Of a stretch of 38,298 bases of DNA, positions 7,108 through 16,244 are shown piece after piece. The stretch lies in the NCBI GenBank assembly GCA_947478905.1, contig CANJXG010000012.1, forward strand, positions 1 through 38,298, given 5' to 3'. Each line of letters begins with the position of its first letter. Position 1 is the stretch's first letter. The notes beneath the pieces were generated by a model. That model was not told where the DNA came from. It did no database searches and saw only the letters and a program-made list of their open reading frames with translations. The stretch comes from Coxiellaceae bacterium. Its GTDB lineage: Bacteria; Pseudomonadota; Gammaproteobacteria; Berkiellales; Berkiellaceae. A program made the position numbers and the translations under genes.

Positions 7108-8037
7108 TTAGGGTAATTCCTCTGATTCTTTCTTAGTAATCACTACTAAATCATTTTTGCTAAGCCCCATAGTAATCGCCAAAGCCCCTGCAATAAAGAT
7201 AGAAGAATAGGTTCCCACCACAATACCAATGATCAAAGCCGTTGAGAATCCATGTAAAGTTTCACCACCAAAGAAAAATAAAGCAAGCACTACTAATAAG
7301 GTTAAAACCGAAGTCATAATCGTTCTAGAGAGTGTCTGATTAATCGATAAATCCATAATTTCAGCTGCAGTGCCTTTACGAATTTTTCTAAAATTTTCTC
7401 GTACCCTATCAAAAACCACAATCGTATCATTCAATGAATATCCAATAACTGCTAATATAGCTGCCAAAGTAGCCAAATCAAATTCTATTTGTAAGGCAGC
7501 AAAAATTCCTAAAATGAGAATGGGATCATGTAATAATGCAATGACCGCACTTACAGAAAATCTATACTCAAAACGCAATGCAACATATAGCATGATAGCT
7601 AAAAAAGAGACGGCCATCGCCAACATGCCCTGCTCTATTAAATAATCCCCAACTTCTGATCCAACAAATTCAATTCTTTTAAGTTCTAATTTGGGATCGA
7701 TATTTTGTAATAACTTTAATAGTTTTTTTCCTAATTCTAATTGAGAATCAGTGCTACGATTAATCAATCGTATTAAAACATCTTTAGAGCTCCCAAAATT
7801 AGTAATTTTTGCATTTTTAAAGCCGCCTGCTTCTAAAATCTGATGTAACTGTTGGGTGTCATAACTTTTAGAAAAAGCCAGCTCTAATTGCGTGCCGCCT
7901 GTAAAATCTAGGCCAAAATTAATGCCTTTGGTCAAAATAAAAAATATAGATAAGGCAAAAGCAAAAGTGGATAAAGCTGCCATAATATGGCGTTTATTCA
8001 TAAAATGAATATGCGGAATGTTGTGAAATAATTCCAT
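7108..8037 (-). CDS. secF: Protein translocase subunit SecF
   Basis: The 309-residue protein is the RND-type partner of SecD that uses the proton motive force to complete export through SecYEG. There is an N-terminal membrane segment (about residues 15-37), then the periplasmic P1 domain starting at GLDFTGGTQLEL, and five membrane segments in the second half. The conserved IGYSLNDTIVVFDRVREN motif marks the fourth membrane helix region. The start is 4 bases after the secD stop, so the two are co-transcribed and probably coupled. The length is normal. Confidence 0.95.
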   Translation of the reverse strand: MELFHNIPHIHFMNKRHIMAALSTFAFALSIFFILTKGINFGLDFTGGTQLELAFSKSYDTQQLHQILEAGGFKNAKITNFGSSKDVLIRLINRSTDSQLELGKKLLKLLQNIDPKLELKRIEFVGSEVGDYLIEQGMLAMAVSFLAIMLYVALRFEYRFSVSAVIALLHDPILILGIFAALQIEFDLATLAAILAVIGYSLNDTIVVFDRVRENFRKIRKGTAAEIMDLSINQTLSRTIMTSVLTLLVVLALFFFGGETLHGFSTALIIGIVVGTYSSIFIAGALAITMGLSKNDLVVITKKESEELP

Positions 8038-8041
8038 GTTA

Positions 8042-9874
8042 TTAAATTCCTATCCTTAATTTTTGCGGGGTGCGCCCCTGGTACCCACCATAGACTAAAT
8101 TGACCATGGCACGGGTAATCGTAATTGCTGTAAACATAGAAGTTATAATTCCAATACTTAAAGTGACCGCAAACCCACGCACTGGACCTGATCCAATACT
8201 AAATAGAACCAAACCTACGATTAAAGTGGTCAGATTAGAATCTAAAATGGTTGAAAAAGCGCGCTCAAAACCACTTTGAATAGCCCCTTGAGCAGACATA
8301 CCATTGCGTAATTCTTCTCGAATACGTTCAAAAATAAGAATATTCGCATCTACTGCCATACCTACGGTTAACACGATGCCCGCAATACCCGGTAAAGTCA
8401 GGGTAGCACCAATTAATGATAAAATAGACAATAATAAGACTACATTAAAACACAGAGCTATATCTGCTATTAATCCAAATACGCTGTAGTACAATAACAT
8501 TACGATAATCACTAAACTTAAGCCCATAATAATAGACATCATTCCTAAGTGAATATTTTCCTGCCCCAGACTTGGGCCTACCGTACGCTCTTCAACAATT
8601 GAAATGGTAGCAGGTAAAGCGCCTGCTCTTAAATACAGCGCTAAATCTTGAGCCTGGGTTACATTTAAACCCGTAATTTGAAAACTACTCCCTAAGGCGC
8701 TATTAATTCTTGCTAGGCTCACTAAAGTTTCTTTTATACGCGGTTTTTTAGTGGTTTCATCTACTTTAGTTTCTATAAAAACTACAGCCATTTGTTTGCC
8801 AACATTTTCTCGAGTGACTTTTTTAAACACACCCAAACCAGCCCCACTCACTCGAACACTTACTGCCGGCCTGCCATCCTCCGAAGCAGAAACCGTTGCT
8901 CCGCTAATAGAGTCACCGGCTAAAATAAGGCGCTTTTTCAATAAAGCCGGATGCGAAAATTGATCATAAACCAATTTTGAACCGGGTGGGATGCGCCCAT
9001 TGAGTGCTTCTTGCACATCGTGCTCATCATCTTGCATTAAAAATTCAAGCGTTGCCGTTTTGCCTAAAATTTCTTTGGCTCTGGCGGTATCTTGAATACC
9101 GGGTAGTTCTATAACTATATGATTTAAACCTTGTCTTTGTGCAACCGCTTCAGCCACGCCTAATTCATTGATACGATTTCGAAGCGTCACTAAAGTTTGA
9201 TCGACCGTAGTGTTGCTAATTTCTTGCTCCAACACAGGAGATAACTGAATCGTAATCTCATAATTATCAGCAATCTGTGCGCGTTTAATCTCTACCCCTT
9301 CTTGCTGTTTTTTGATCAGTTTATAAGCACTGTCTGCTTGTTCTTTATCCGCAAAAATAAGCTGTATCCTCTTATCGGTAGATACTATGCGAGCACTTAC
9401 ATAGCGCAATTTTTGATCACGCAGATCGGTGCGAATGTCATTCAAAATGCCTTCCATTCGACGCTCAAAAGTCGAATGCATATCTACTTCCATAAGAAAG
9501 TGTACACCGCCGCGCAAATCTAAGCCCAATTTCATAGGTTTGGCACCCAAAAAACTGAGCCACTTTGGCGTTGCAGGGGCTAAATTTAAAGCAACCGTAT
9601 ACTCATCCCCTAATTTGGATTTAATCCAATCTTTTGCTTTAATTTGTTGCGTTGTATCTGAAAATCGAAGTAAAAGATTATTATCCGATTGCAGTTCTAT
9701 AGATTTATAGCCAATACCCGCTTTTTTTAAATCAGCAATCAATTGAGTTTGAGAAACTACCGGTGAAATCTGAACCGCGGGATCTTCCCCATATAAATTA
9801 GGCAGCGCATAAATACATGCCAACACCAAAACAAAACTTAAGAGTATATATTTCCATAAGGGGTATTGATTCAT
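8042..9874 (-). CDS. secD: Protein translocase subunit SecD
   Basis: The 610-residue protein has an N-terminal membrane helix (about residues 9-27), a large periplasmic region containing GLDLRGGVHFLMEVD, and five C-terminal membrane helices. The conserved GMAVDANILIFERIREELR motif is near the end. It acts with SecF and YajC in the inner membrane to pull exported proteins out of SecYEG. The start overlaps the yajC stop by 4 bases (ATGA-type overlap). It is close to the E. coli SecD length of 615 residues. Confidence 0.96.
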   Translation of the reverse strand: MNQYPLWKYILLSFVLVLACIYALPNLYGEDPAVQISPVVSQTQLIADLKKAGIGYKSIELQSDNNLLLRFSDTTQQIKAKDWIKSKLGDEYTVALNLAPATPKWLSFLGAKPMKLGLDLRGGVHFLMEVDMHSTFERRMEGILNDIRTDLRDQKLRYVSARIVSTDKRIQLIFADKEQADSAYKLIKKQQEGVEIKRAQIADNYEITIQLSPVLEQEISNTTVDQTLVTLRNRINELGVAEAVAQRQGLNHIVIELPGIQDTARAKEILGKTATLEFLMQDDEHDVQEALNGRIPPGSKLVYDQFSHPALLKKRLILAGDSISGATVSASEDGRPAVSVRVSGAGLGVFKKVTRENVGKQMAVVFIETKVDETTKKPRIKETLVSLARINSALGSSFQITGLNVTQAQDLALYLRAGALPATISIVEERTVGPSLGQENIHLGMMSIIMGLSLVIIVMLLYYSVFGLIADIALCFNVVLLLSILSLIGATLTLPGIAGIVLTVGMAVDANILIFERIREELRNGMSAQGAIQSGFERAFSTILDSNLTTLIVGLVLFSIGSGPVRGFAVTLSIGIITSMFTAITITRAMVNLVYGGYQGRTPQKLRIGI

Positions 9875-10245
9875 ATCGCTTTTATAGTACCTTTAGGTAA
9901 AGAAGAAGCAACCATTCCTTTTTGAACATGTACTTCAACGCCTTGACTAATTTCAAGCGTTAAAAAATGATCGCCAACCTTAATCACCTTACCAATCAAT
10001 CCCCCTGTTGTCACCACTTCATCTTCTTTAGCAACAGATTCAATTAAAGCTTTATGCTCTTTGGCTCGCTTAGTTTGAGGACGAATAATCATAAAATATA
10101 AAAACACCATAAATAAGCCTAAAAGAATAAACTGGCTCATTGGATTTTGCTTCCCTGAAAGGCCTACAGCAGTGGCGGTATCTGCCCAAGCACTACTGGA
10201 TAACAGTGTTATAGTCAAAAACCCAATTTTAGTTAAATTTCTCAT
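9871..10245 (-). CDS. yajC: Sec translocon accessory protein YajC
   Basis: YajC is the small single-pass partner of SecDF. The hallmark IIRPQTKRAKEHKALIESV follows a membrane segment (LLGLFMVFLYFMII). I place the start at the ATG at 10245 (124 residues), because GGAGAG lies 5 bases upstream; a TTG further up would only add four residues. Ahead of the membrane helix is a signal-like N-terminus ending in SSAWA, which makes this version longer than the E. coli protein. It is first in the yajC-secD-secF operon. Neither tgt nor queA, the usual upstream neighbours, is present here. Confidence 0.93.
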   Translation of the reverse strand: MRNLTKIGFLTITLLSSSAWADTATAVGLSGKQNPMSQFILLGLFMVFLYFMIIRPQTKRAKEHKALIESVAKEDEVVTTGGLIGKVIKVGDHFLTLEISQGVEVHVQKGMVASSLPKGTIKAI

Positions 10246-10290
10246 TAGTCTCTCCAAAAAGATAAAAATTAAAACGATAATAATCGCAAT

Positions 10291-10788
10291 CTACTGTTTT
10301 TCTAGGGTGCGGTCAAGTCTAAAATGAGACTTTCGACGAGATTTGAAAAAATCAGATAATAAACATCCGCAAGCATCTGACAAAATACCAGGAGTGACTT
10401 CTATCTGATGATTCAATTTAGGGTGTTCAAGTAACTTACAAATACTACAAATAGCACCGGCCTTTGGATCGGTTGCACCAAAAACCAAACGTTTAATACG
10501 GGCATGAATTAACACGCCTGTACACATGATGCAGGGTTCCAAGGTCACATATAAAGTCATATCTACAAAACGATAATTTTCAATTACCTGACCGGCTTTT
10601 CTTAAAATCACTACTTCGGCATGTGCACTGGGATCGTGATCTTGAATAGACTGATTATGTCCTGAAGCAATAAGACGGTTGTTATGCACCAATAAGCCGC
10701 CTACAGGCACCTCTCCTATACTGGCTGCTCTTTTAGCTTGTATGAGCGCGCGCTCCATCCAAAACATATCCATACCCATGTCTACCAT
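10291..10788 (-). CDS. tadA: tRNA-specific adenosine deaminase TadA
   Basis: TadA converts adenosine 34 to inosine in tRNA-Arg(ACG). The zinc-deaminase signature is complete: His56 and the proton-shuttling Glu58 in HAE, and Cys86 and Cys89 in PCIMC. FGATDPKAGA follows, as in characterised TadA. The length of 165 residues is normal. Among several N-terminal Met codons I keep the first (10788), because GGAG lies 5 bases upstream. It lies upstream of yajC in the same direction with a 45-base gap, and is divergent from xseA. Confidence 0.94.
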   Translation of the reverse strand: MVDMGMDMFWMERALIQAKRAASIGEVPVGGLLVHNNRLIASGHNQSIQDHDPSAHAEVVILRKAGQVIENYRFVDMTLYVTLEPCIMCTGVLIHARIKRLVFGATDPKAGAICSICKLLEHPKLNHQIEVTPGILSDACGCLLSDFFKSRRKSHFRLDRTLEKQ

Positions 10789-10815
10789 ACCTACTCCGTC
10801 ACTACTCTAGTTTCT

Positions 10816-10844
10816 TTGCCATTTATGAAATAATTAGATATTAT
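10816..10844 (+). promoter_or_regulatory. Predicted xseA promoter
   Basis: TTGCCA at 10816-10821 and TATTAT at 10839-10844 are separated by 17 bases and lie about 47 bases before the xseA ATG. The intergenic region is only about 100 bases and also must hold the tadA promoter on the other strand. Confidence 0.45.
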
Positions 10845-10890
10845 ACTCAAAATTGCTTATTATTTCATAACTAATTCATCAATAAAACTC

Positions 10891-12105
10891 ATGTATTCCA
10901 CTTCACTCTCTCATACGCATCTGTATTCCGTTTCTGAGCTTAATTTAGAAACACGTACCCTTTTAGAATCTACTTTTGGCAGGATCTGGGTAAAAGGCGA
11001 GCTCTCTAATCTTAGCTGTCCAGCTTCTGGGCATTGGTATTTTACACTTAAAGATAATCAAGCCCAGGTTAAATGCGCTATGTTTAAAGGTGCCAACTTT
11101 AAAGTGAATTTTAAACCCAGTGATGGTTTAGAAGTGTGTGTTTTAGCCAAAGTGAGCCTGTATCCAGATAGAGGGGACTACCAATTAATAGTCGAAGATC
11201 TTAAAGCAAGTGGGGAAGGAAAGCTCAGACAAGCTTTTGAGCTTTTAAAAAATAAATTATCTCAAGAAGGGTTATTTAGTTTAGAGGCTAAAAAACCGCT
11301 ACCTGAATTTCCAAGGCGCATAGGCATTATTACTTCGCCCACAGGTGCTGCGATTCGCGATATTATTTCAGTATTAAATAGACGCTACCCTGCTGCGGAG
11401 CTATACATTTATCCTTGCCAAGTGCAAGGTCAAGCAGCGGCTGCAGATATTGTAGGTGCCATTAAACTCGCTAATAAACATAATTTATGTGAGGTATTAA
11501 TTTTATCAAGAGGGGGCGGCTCCTTGGAAGATCTGTGGCCTTTTAATGAAGAAGTAGTAGCTCGAGCGATTTTTAGCAGTAATTTAGCTATTGTCAGTGG
11601 GGTAGGCCATGAAACGGATCTCACTATAGCTGATTTAGTGGCAGACTATAGAGCTCCTACCCCTTCTGCTGCAGCCGAAACGCTCAGTCCTGATCAAAGT
11701 ATTTTAATAAAACAATTTATCAATTGGGAAACGCGTTTATCTCAAAGTATGTTAAGAGCCCTTCAATTTTGGTCTCAAAAAGTAGATTACTTAGAAAAAC
11801 GTTTAATGTCTCCTGCGCAAAATTTAAATAATATGCGTCAACAATTAGACACTGTTATACAACGCTTGCAATGGGCAATGCATAGTGTATTACAAGATAG
11901 AACGAATCAATTTAAACAATTAGCCTATGCTTTAGGCACCGTGAACCCTTTTGCCACACTGGGACGAGGATACTCTATTACCCATCATCAACATACCAAT
12001 GCAGTCATATCGTCTGTTAAAAACATTCAAATAGGAGATCGTTTAGCCACCCGTTTACAAGATGGCTGGATAATCAGTGAAGTAATTCAAACTACACCAG
12101 TTTAA
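10891..12105 (+). CDS. xseA: Exodeoxyribonuclease VII large subunit
   Basis: The 404-residue protein is the catalytic subunit of exonuclease VII, which degrades single-stranded DNA together with many XseB subunits. An N-terminal OB-fold (about residues 10-110, with ELSNLSCPASGHWYFTLKD) precedes the catalytic core. The core has FPRRIGIITSPTGAAIRD, then LSRGGGSLEDLWPFNEE, then SGVGHETDLTIADLVADYR. After a coiled-coil stretch the C-terminus has NPFATLGRGYSI. It is slightly shorter than the E. coli protein (about 450 residues), mostly in the coiled coil. xseB is not in this window. It ends 6 bases before the stop of a convergent orphan gene. Confidence 0.95.
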   Translation: MYSTSLSHTHLYSVSELNLETRTLLESTFGRIWVKGELSNLSCPASGHWYFTLKDNQAQVKCAMFKGANFKVNFKPSDGLEVCVLAKVSLYPDRGDYQLIVEDLKASGEGKLRQAFELLKNKLSQEGLFSLEAKKPLPEFPRRIGIITSPTGAAIRDIISVLNRRYPAAELYIYPCQVQGQAAAADIVGAIKLANKHNLCEVLILSRGGGSLEDLWPFNEEVVARAIFSSNLAIVSGVGHETDLTIADLVADYRAPTPSAAAETLSPDQSILIKQFINWETRLSQSMLRALQFWSQKVDYLEKRLMSPAQNLNNMRQQLDTVIQRLQWAMHSVLQDRTNQFKQLAYALGTVNPFATLGRGYSITHHQHTNAVISSVKNIQIGDRLATRLQDGWIISEVIQTTPV

Positions 12106-12111
12106 TCTTGC

Positions 12112-13653
12112 TTATTTCTGAAGGCTAGATTTAGCTGGTGAAGCTGAAGATGAAGCTTGGTCGTTTTTAGGTTTGGCTGGAGGCGGCACCTTAGGTCCTG
12201 TACCCTTCTTATTAGGAGGTACAATGGGAGCCGGACCATCTGCTGGATAGTCGCGATTACGCTGATACATCCAGTGGTAACCACTCAGATTCACTATATT
12301 TACTTGTATAAGATTATGATTAGGATCATCAGGCAATACTCGTGGAGTAATGATGGACCTATTCTTGGTATAGACGTTCAAATTGATACCCATAATACGA
12401 GCATAGTGATTCAACTCATCTTCGGAAATCTCCATAGCGTTGTGTTCATCACCTAATCGATCATAACGATTCTTCAACAATGCTTTTTCTAAATCTTCTT
12501 TTTCTAGTTGCGCTTCTTTCCTTTTATCCTCTATTTCTTTCTTCATTTTTTCTTTATCGGAATCAGATGGATTGATAGTAGTCTTTTTATTTAAAGCTGC
12601 TAATGCTTCATCAGCCATTGTTGTAGGAGATGTCAAACGATATGGATAATATGAATGATATTCTGGACTTCCAAAAAACACCCGATCCCAAGCCAAATCA
12701 CTTCGATGAGAACGGTTTCTTGCTTTTTCATCTCTAAGAAGATGCGGCTGTAACGGCGCTAGCGCTCCCTGTTCTACCCAATATTTAAAATAATCTTTTG
12801 AACGCTGAAGAGTTTTTCCAAGATTCATTCGAACTGCAGGGGTGAAAATTGTTTCTTGCTCAGTAAAACTAAAAGAATCAATATACTCTTTCAATTCTGG
12901 AATTGTATTAATGTTTACTGTTGCGTTGTTTTTTCGAGCCGCTCTGAGTAAATCTCTACAAAGAGATTTCGTATGTTTGTCTTGGAAATTCAGGTGATCC
13001 CAATTTTCAAGAAAAACATGCAGCATCACATTCGCACCACAATTATTGTTAATTCCGCCTACGTCTTGAAGACGCTCTAAACAAAAACCATTTAATCTAA
13101 GGAATTTTCCCTTACCATGTTTATTTATTGCCTCCGTAAAAGCTTTTATATGCTTGTATTTTAATATCTTTGGTGCTTTCGATGCTTGAGTGAAAGCAAG
13201 TTTTTCTTTAGAGTTTTCAAGAAAGTTACCAGCCTTGACTCTGGCATCTTGATCAGATAAACCATCATTCTTGATGTAAGCAGCAACTAGCGGTTGTTGT
13301 AGAGCTTGATAAGCGTCTCGACATATGGAAGTCTCATCCTCTAAACTATCCAACTCAGCTTCAGAGACTGTAAAATTAGTTCCCGGCACAGCCTCTATGA
13401 CAGCTTGATTACATTCTTCTTGATAAGCTGAAGCTGCAGTTGTAGCTGCAGTTACTACAGCTTTACCAGCCGTAGATGACGCTACAACATCTCCTACCTC
13501 ATCCTCATCCTCATCCTCATCCTCATCCTCATCAAGGAAAGTAAAAAATTTAGAAAAAGCAGCTTTCAGCTCTGTAAAAAAGGCTGAAAATTTAGCTTTA
13601 ATCTTAAAAAACCAAGACTTTGATTTTATATCTTCTTGCTGTTGTTTGGGCAT
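12112..13653 (-). CDS. Putative cysteine-protease-like orphan protein (513 residues), paralogue of its neighbour
   Basis: No family is recognised with certainty. Residues 14-40 are an amphipathic, Phe-rich basic stretch, followed by an acidic (DE)6 run at 41-52. A region from about 198 contains INNNCGANVMLHVFLENW with Cys205, then EQETIFTPAVRMNLGKTL (265-282). After a charged coiled coil (about 366-397) come LNHYARIMGINLNVYT (414-429) and SGYHWMYQ with His460. The order Cys, then a helix plus 'IxLNVY' strand, then HW resembles OTU/papain-like proteases. The tail (about 470-513) is Pro/Ser/Lys-rich and looks disordered. The same motifs recur in the 820-residue protein encoded 31 bases upstream, so the two are paralogues in one operon. 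No signal peptide is seen. A secreted effector role is inference. Confidence 0.6.
   Translation of the reverse strand: MPKQQQEDIKSKSWFFKIKAKFSAFFTELKAAFSKFFTFLDEDEDEDEDEDEVGDVVASSTAGKAVVTAATTAASAYQEECNQAVIEAVPGTNFTVSEAELDSLEDETSICRDAYQALQQPLVAAYIKNDGLSDQDARVKAGNFLENSKEKLAFTQASKAPKILKYKHIKAFTEAINKHGKGKFLRLNGFCLERLQDVGGINNNCGANVMLHVFLENWDHLNFQDKHTKSLCRDLLRAARKNNATVNINTIPELKEYIDSFSFTEQETIFTPAVRMNLGKTLQRSKDYFKYWVEQGALAPLQPHLLRDEKARNRSHRSDLAWDRVFFGSPEYHSYYPYRLTSPTTMADEALAALNKKTTINPSDSDKEKMKKEIEDKRKEAQLEKEDLEKALLKNRYDRLGDEHNAMEISEDELNHYARIMGINLNVYTKNRSIITPRVLPDDPNHNLIQVNIVNLSGYHWMYQRNRDYPADGPAPIVPPNKKGTGPKVPPPAKPKNDQASSSASPAKSSLQK
13498..13534. repeat. Six-base tandem repeat encoding (Asp-Glu)6
   Basis: CTCATC is repeated six times on the plus strand inside the 513-residue gene, encoding an alternating Asp/Glu run on the minus strand. 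The unit is in frame, so changes in copy number would alter only the length of the acidic patch. Confidence 0.85.
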
Positions 13654-13684
13654 AACTACTCTCTTCTATTAATTTATTTAGGTT

Positions 13685-16147
13685 TTACCGGCCTGGCCTT
13701 CTACTGCTACTGCTACTAGAAGAGTTGTTTTGGGCCTCTCGATTCTGCTGTACAGCGCTATCAATAGCAGTACGTAAACAACTTAAATAATCCTCCGGCG
13801 ACATTATAGAATAAGCCTCCAAAGTTAAGTGTTGTAATAATTGCTTTTTTATAGCTGGTTCGGGGGGCTCGTCAGCACCACGAACATATTCCCAATGGTT
13901 AGCCTTGCGATTATACAAAGTGATAGTCTTATCATCAGTATCCAAGGTCCAAGGCGTGCCTGTTGTACACTGAAACGCATTATCATAGATAATCACATTA
14001 AACTCAAGAAAACTCGCATATCGTAGTAACACATAAGCTGGGGTGGTCATGTTGTTTTTAGAATTACCGAAGCACTTATAATATTCTGACACAAAGTCTT
14101 GTTTAAGTGTTTTCGAAGCAGATACGCCGCCCGCATCTTGCACCTGTTTGTATAAAGTATAGAGTTTGTATAATGGGTGTTTAGATTTCTTTTCTTCGGA
14201 TTTCTTGATCTTTTGTGCTCTTTCAGAGCAGTGCTGCGATGCCGGCTCCGCACTCTTTTTATGGCGTAGATCCCAAGTATCAAAATTCTTGATCTGGTCC
14301 TCCTCTCCTACAATGGTAGTGTAGTCTGCCATAAAGTCGTTTATGTGATTCTGCCCAGGACTACCACCAAGACGCTCTGCCATATCCAGACGTATAACAG
14401 GACCAAAGATTTTTTCTTGATCTTCTGGCGCTAACCCATCGTACAACGCTTTTAAATCAGCTGTAGTCAAATCATTATACTTATGGGTATCATCATTATA
14501 AAATTTTTCAAACCTAGCGAGTATGCTCCCAGGCATAGTAGGAGCGAGCTTATCCCAGTGCTTAAATATAGCCGCACGCACCATCACATTAGGTAAGCAA
14601 TTATTTGCCATACGACTTATATCAACCAATTTCCCTACCGGAAAACCATTAACCAACATATTGCTATTTTTAGCTTCTATTACCTCAATTATAACCTCTA
14701 TCTTTTTTTGAGATAGCTCAGCAGGCTCGATTCTCAGATTGGGCGTAGTACCATGAGACACTGCTGCTTGTTCTTGTGTCACATAAGCTTCAAACGAAGT
14801 TTTAAATGTTTTGAGTTCCTGCTCCTCTTTCGCTGCTGTCTCTTGTCTTGCTTGCAGTGCAGCCGCTGCTTTTTTCTTCTGTTCTAACTCTTCAGCCTTT
14901 ACAGCTGCAACGGCAGTAAGAGCCGCTGCTCGTTCTTCTATCTCTTTTTTTTCAGCATCAGTTTCCGTTTTAGCAGTCTGTCCTGCTAGAGGAGTTTCTC
15001 GTTTTTTCGCAGCGCTAGATTGACTCGGTTTGTTTGTAAAACGGATTACTTCTTCTGAAGTACCCCTTTTAATAACAAAAGTTAATGATTGGTTGCCTAG
15101 TTTGTTCTGATGAACAGCAATTGCTCTTCTAAGCTCTTTCTCCAAGGCATCTTTCTCAGCTTGCGTCCCTTGTGAAATAGTAAAAATTTGTCCATCTTTA
15201 GCTACTTTTAGCGCGTCTTCACACATAGCAGCTAAGACTGCATCCTTAGGTTTACTAGGAGTATATATGACTGTATTACTATGTACTTCATCAGGGGTTA
15301 CTGTATAATAATCTGAAGAATCCTTCAAAGTAACCGTTATTGTCTTCTCTTCGATTTTAGTATACTCTGCTCCTCTAGTGTTTTTAGTTTCCTGTTTTAT
15401 ACGCTCAAAAAAGTTTTCGGGTGTTTCTTTTTCAGGTTTTTTGTTAGATGTAGGCGGAACTAGTGGTGTGCTTTTCAATACACTCATCTGTCTTGCCTGC
15501 GGCGATGCCTTTTGAGCTGTACATACATCATAAAATTTAATCTTTTTTAATAGATCCTGCAATTCATCCTTCAATTTTTTTTCGTTTTCTGATGATACGT
15601 CTTCATATTCTCTTTCTAGCAGCAGGCTAGGGATTTTCTTCTCTAGCAGGCTAGAGATTGTCTCTTCAAACCAAGCTTGTAATCCTTTTAATTTTATCAA
15701 ATTAGCTTTTTTATGATTTTTTAACTCAGATAAAAGAGCCCTCTTGAGCCATTGAATCGTTTTGATCAGATGCTTATGACTTGCATCTTTCGGTTTAGAT
15801 AAAGCCTGCTCTACTAAAGCCTGCTCTACGTTAAACGCCTGCAAACGTTCGACTAGCCCCAATACCAGTGCGTTATGAAGCACAGCCTCATTATTATCTA
15901 CTTCGTCGTCCTCATATTCGTCATCGCCCTCGTCGCCCTCGTCGCCCTCGTCGCCCTCGTCGCCCTCGTCGCCCTCGTAGCAGAACTCATATAACTCATA
16001 TTCAGAGTTACTTTGCTTTTCTGAGGACCTACTATACTTATGTTCTGAGTCGGCGTTATCACTAGATGAGTCTAATGAAGATACGTCTGTAGTAGCCTCT
16101 GTTGAAGGCTGCTTTGAATTTTTATTCTTGCTTCTCTTGCGGGGCAT
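13685..16147 (-). CDS. Putative cysteine-protease-like orphan protein (820 residues), first gene of an effector-like operon
   Basis: This large soluble-looking protein has no recognised family. Residues 1-50 are Ser/Lys-rich and low in complexity, followed by an acidic (EGD)6 run (about 58-75). Helical segments fill 90-205. A globular-looking alpha/beta segment (about 262-372) contains DSSDYYTVTPDEVHSNTV and LTFVIKRG. A coiled coil rich in Ala, Glu and Lys spans about 390-455. The C-terminal part has ANNCLPNVMVRAAIFKHW with Cys517, DQEKIFGPVIRLDMAERL (576-593), VLLRYASFLEFNVIIYD (706-722) and KANHWEYV with His751. These mirror the 513-residue neighbour and suggest a shared OTU/papain-like domain. 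The tail is a Ser run. The ATG has a strong AGGAG site 6 bases upstream, and a near-consensus promoter lies about 60 bases upstream. Secretion and host targeting are inferred, not shown. Confidence 0.6.
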   Translation of the reverse strand: MPRKRSKNKNSKQPSTEATTDVSSLDSSSDNADSEHKYSRSSEKQSNSEYELYEFCYEGDEGDEGDEGDEGDEGDDEYEDDEVDNNEAVLHNALVLGLVERLQAFNVEQALVEQALSKPKDASHKHLIKTIQWLKRALLSELKNHKKANLIKLKGLQAWFEETISSLLEKKIPSLLLEREYEDVSSENEKKLKDELQDLLKKIKFYDVCTAQKASPQARQMSVLKSTPLVPPTSNKKPEKETPENFFERIKQETKNTRGAEYTKIEEKTITVTLKDSSDYYTVTPDEVHSNTVIYTPSKPKDAVLAAMCEDALKVAKDGQIFTISQGTQAEKDALEKELRRAIAVHQNKLGNQSLTFVIKRGTSEEVIRFTNKPSQSSAAKKRETPLAGQTAKTETDAEKKEIEERAAALTAVAAVKAEELEQKKKAAAALQARQETAAKEEQELKTFKTSFEAYVTQEQAAVSHGTTPNLRIEPAELSQKKIEVIIEVIEAKNSNMLVNGFPVGKLVDISRMANNCLPNVMVRAAIFKHWDKLAPTMPGSILARFEKFYNDDTHKYNDLTTADLKALYDGLAPEDQEKIFGPVIRLDMAERLGGSPGQNHINDFMADYTTIVGEEDQIKNFDTWDLRHKKSAEPASQHCSERAQKIKKSEEKKSKHPLYKLYTLYKQVQDAGGVSASKTLKQDFVSEYYKCFGNSKNNMTTPAYVLLRYASFLEFNVIIYDNAFQCTTGTPWTLDTDDKTITLYNRKANHWEYVRGADEPPEPAIKKQLLQHLTLEAYSIMSPEDYLSCLRTAIDSAVQQNREAQNNSSSSSSSRRPGR
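15924..15977. repeat. Nine-base tandem repeat encoding (Glu-Gly-Asp)6
   Basis: TCGCCCTCG is repeated six times without interruption, encoding EGD units on the minus strand within the 820-residue protein. The unit is GC-rich against an AT-rich background and in frame, so copy number can vary without breaking the gene. Confidence 0.92.
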
Positions 16148-16204
16148 AACTTACTCCTGAAAAATTAAAAACTTCTATTAACTTGTAATACTTACTTAGG
16201 GCTT

Positions 16205-16234
16205 ATTCTAACAAAATAGTTTCAATGTTGTCAA
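16205..16234 (-). promoter_or_regulatory. Near-consensus promoter of the 820/513-residue operon
   Basis: On the minus strand TTGACA (16234-16229) and TAGAAT (16210-16205) are separated by 18 bases, with TGT immediately before the -10 (extended -10). It lies about 60 bases upstream of the 820-residue start. With only 31 bases between the two genes and no hairpin, this promoter probably serves both. Confidence 0.6.
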
Positions 16235-16244
16235 AATAACTTGA

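Noticed and set aside
15924-15977. CRISPR-like array
   Set aside because: The repeat is a 9-base in-frame tandem unit without spacers and codes for EGD; no CRISPR array or cas gene is present in the window.
15868-16065. Plus-strand Arg/Pro-rich reading frame across the nine-base repeat
   Set aside because: It is the antisense shadow of the EGD repeat in the 820-residue gene and has no start context of its own.
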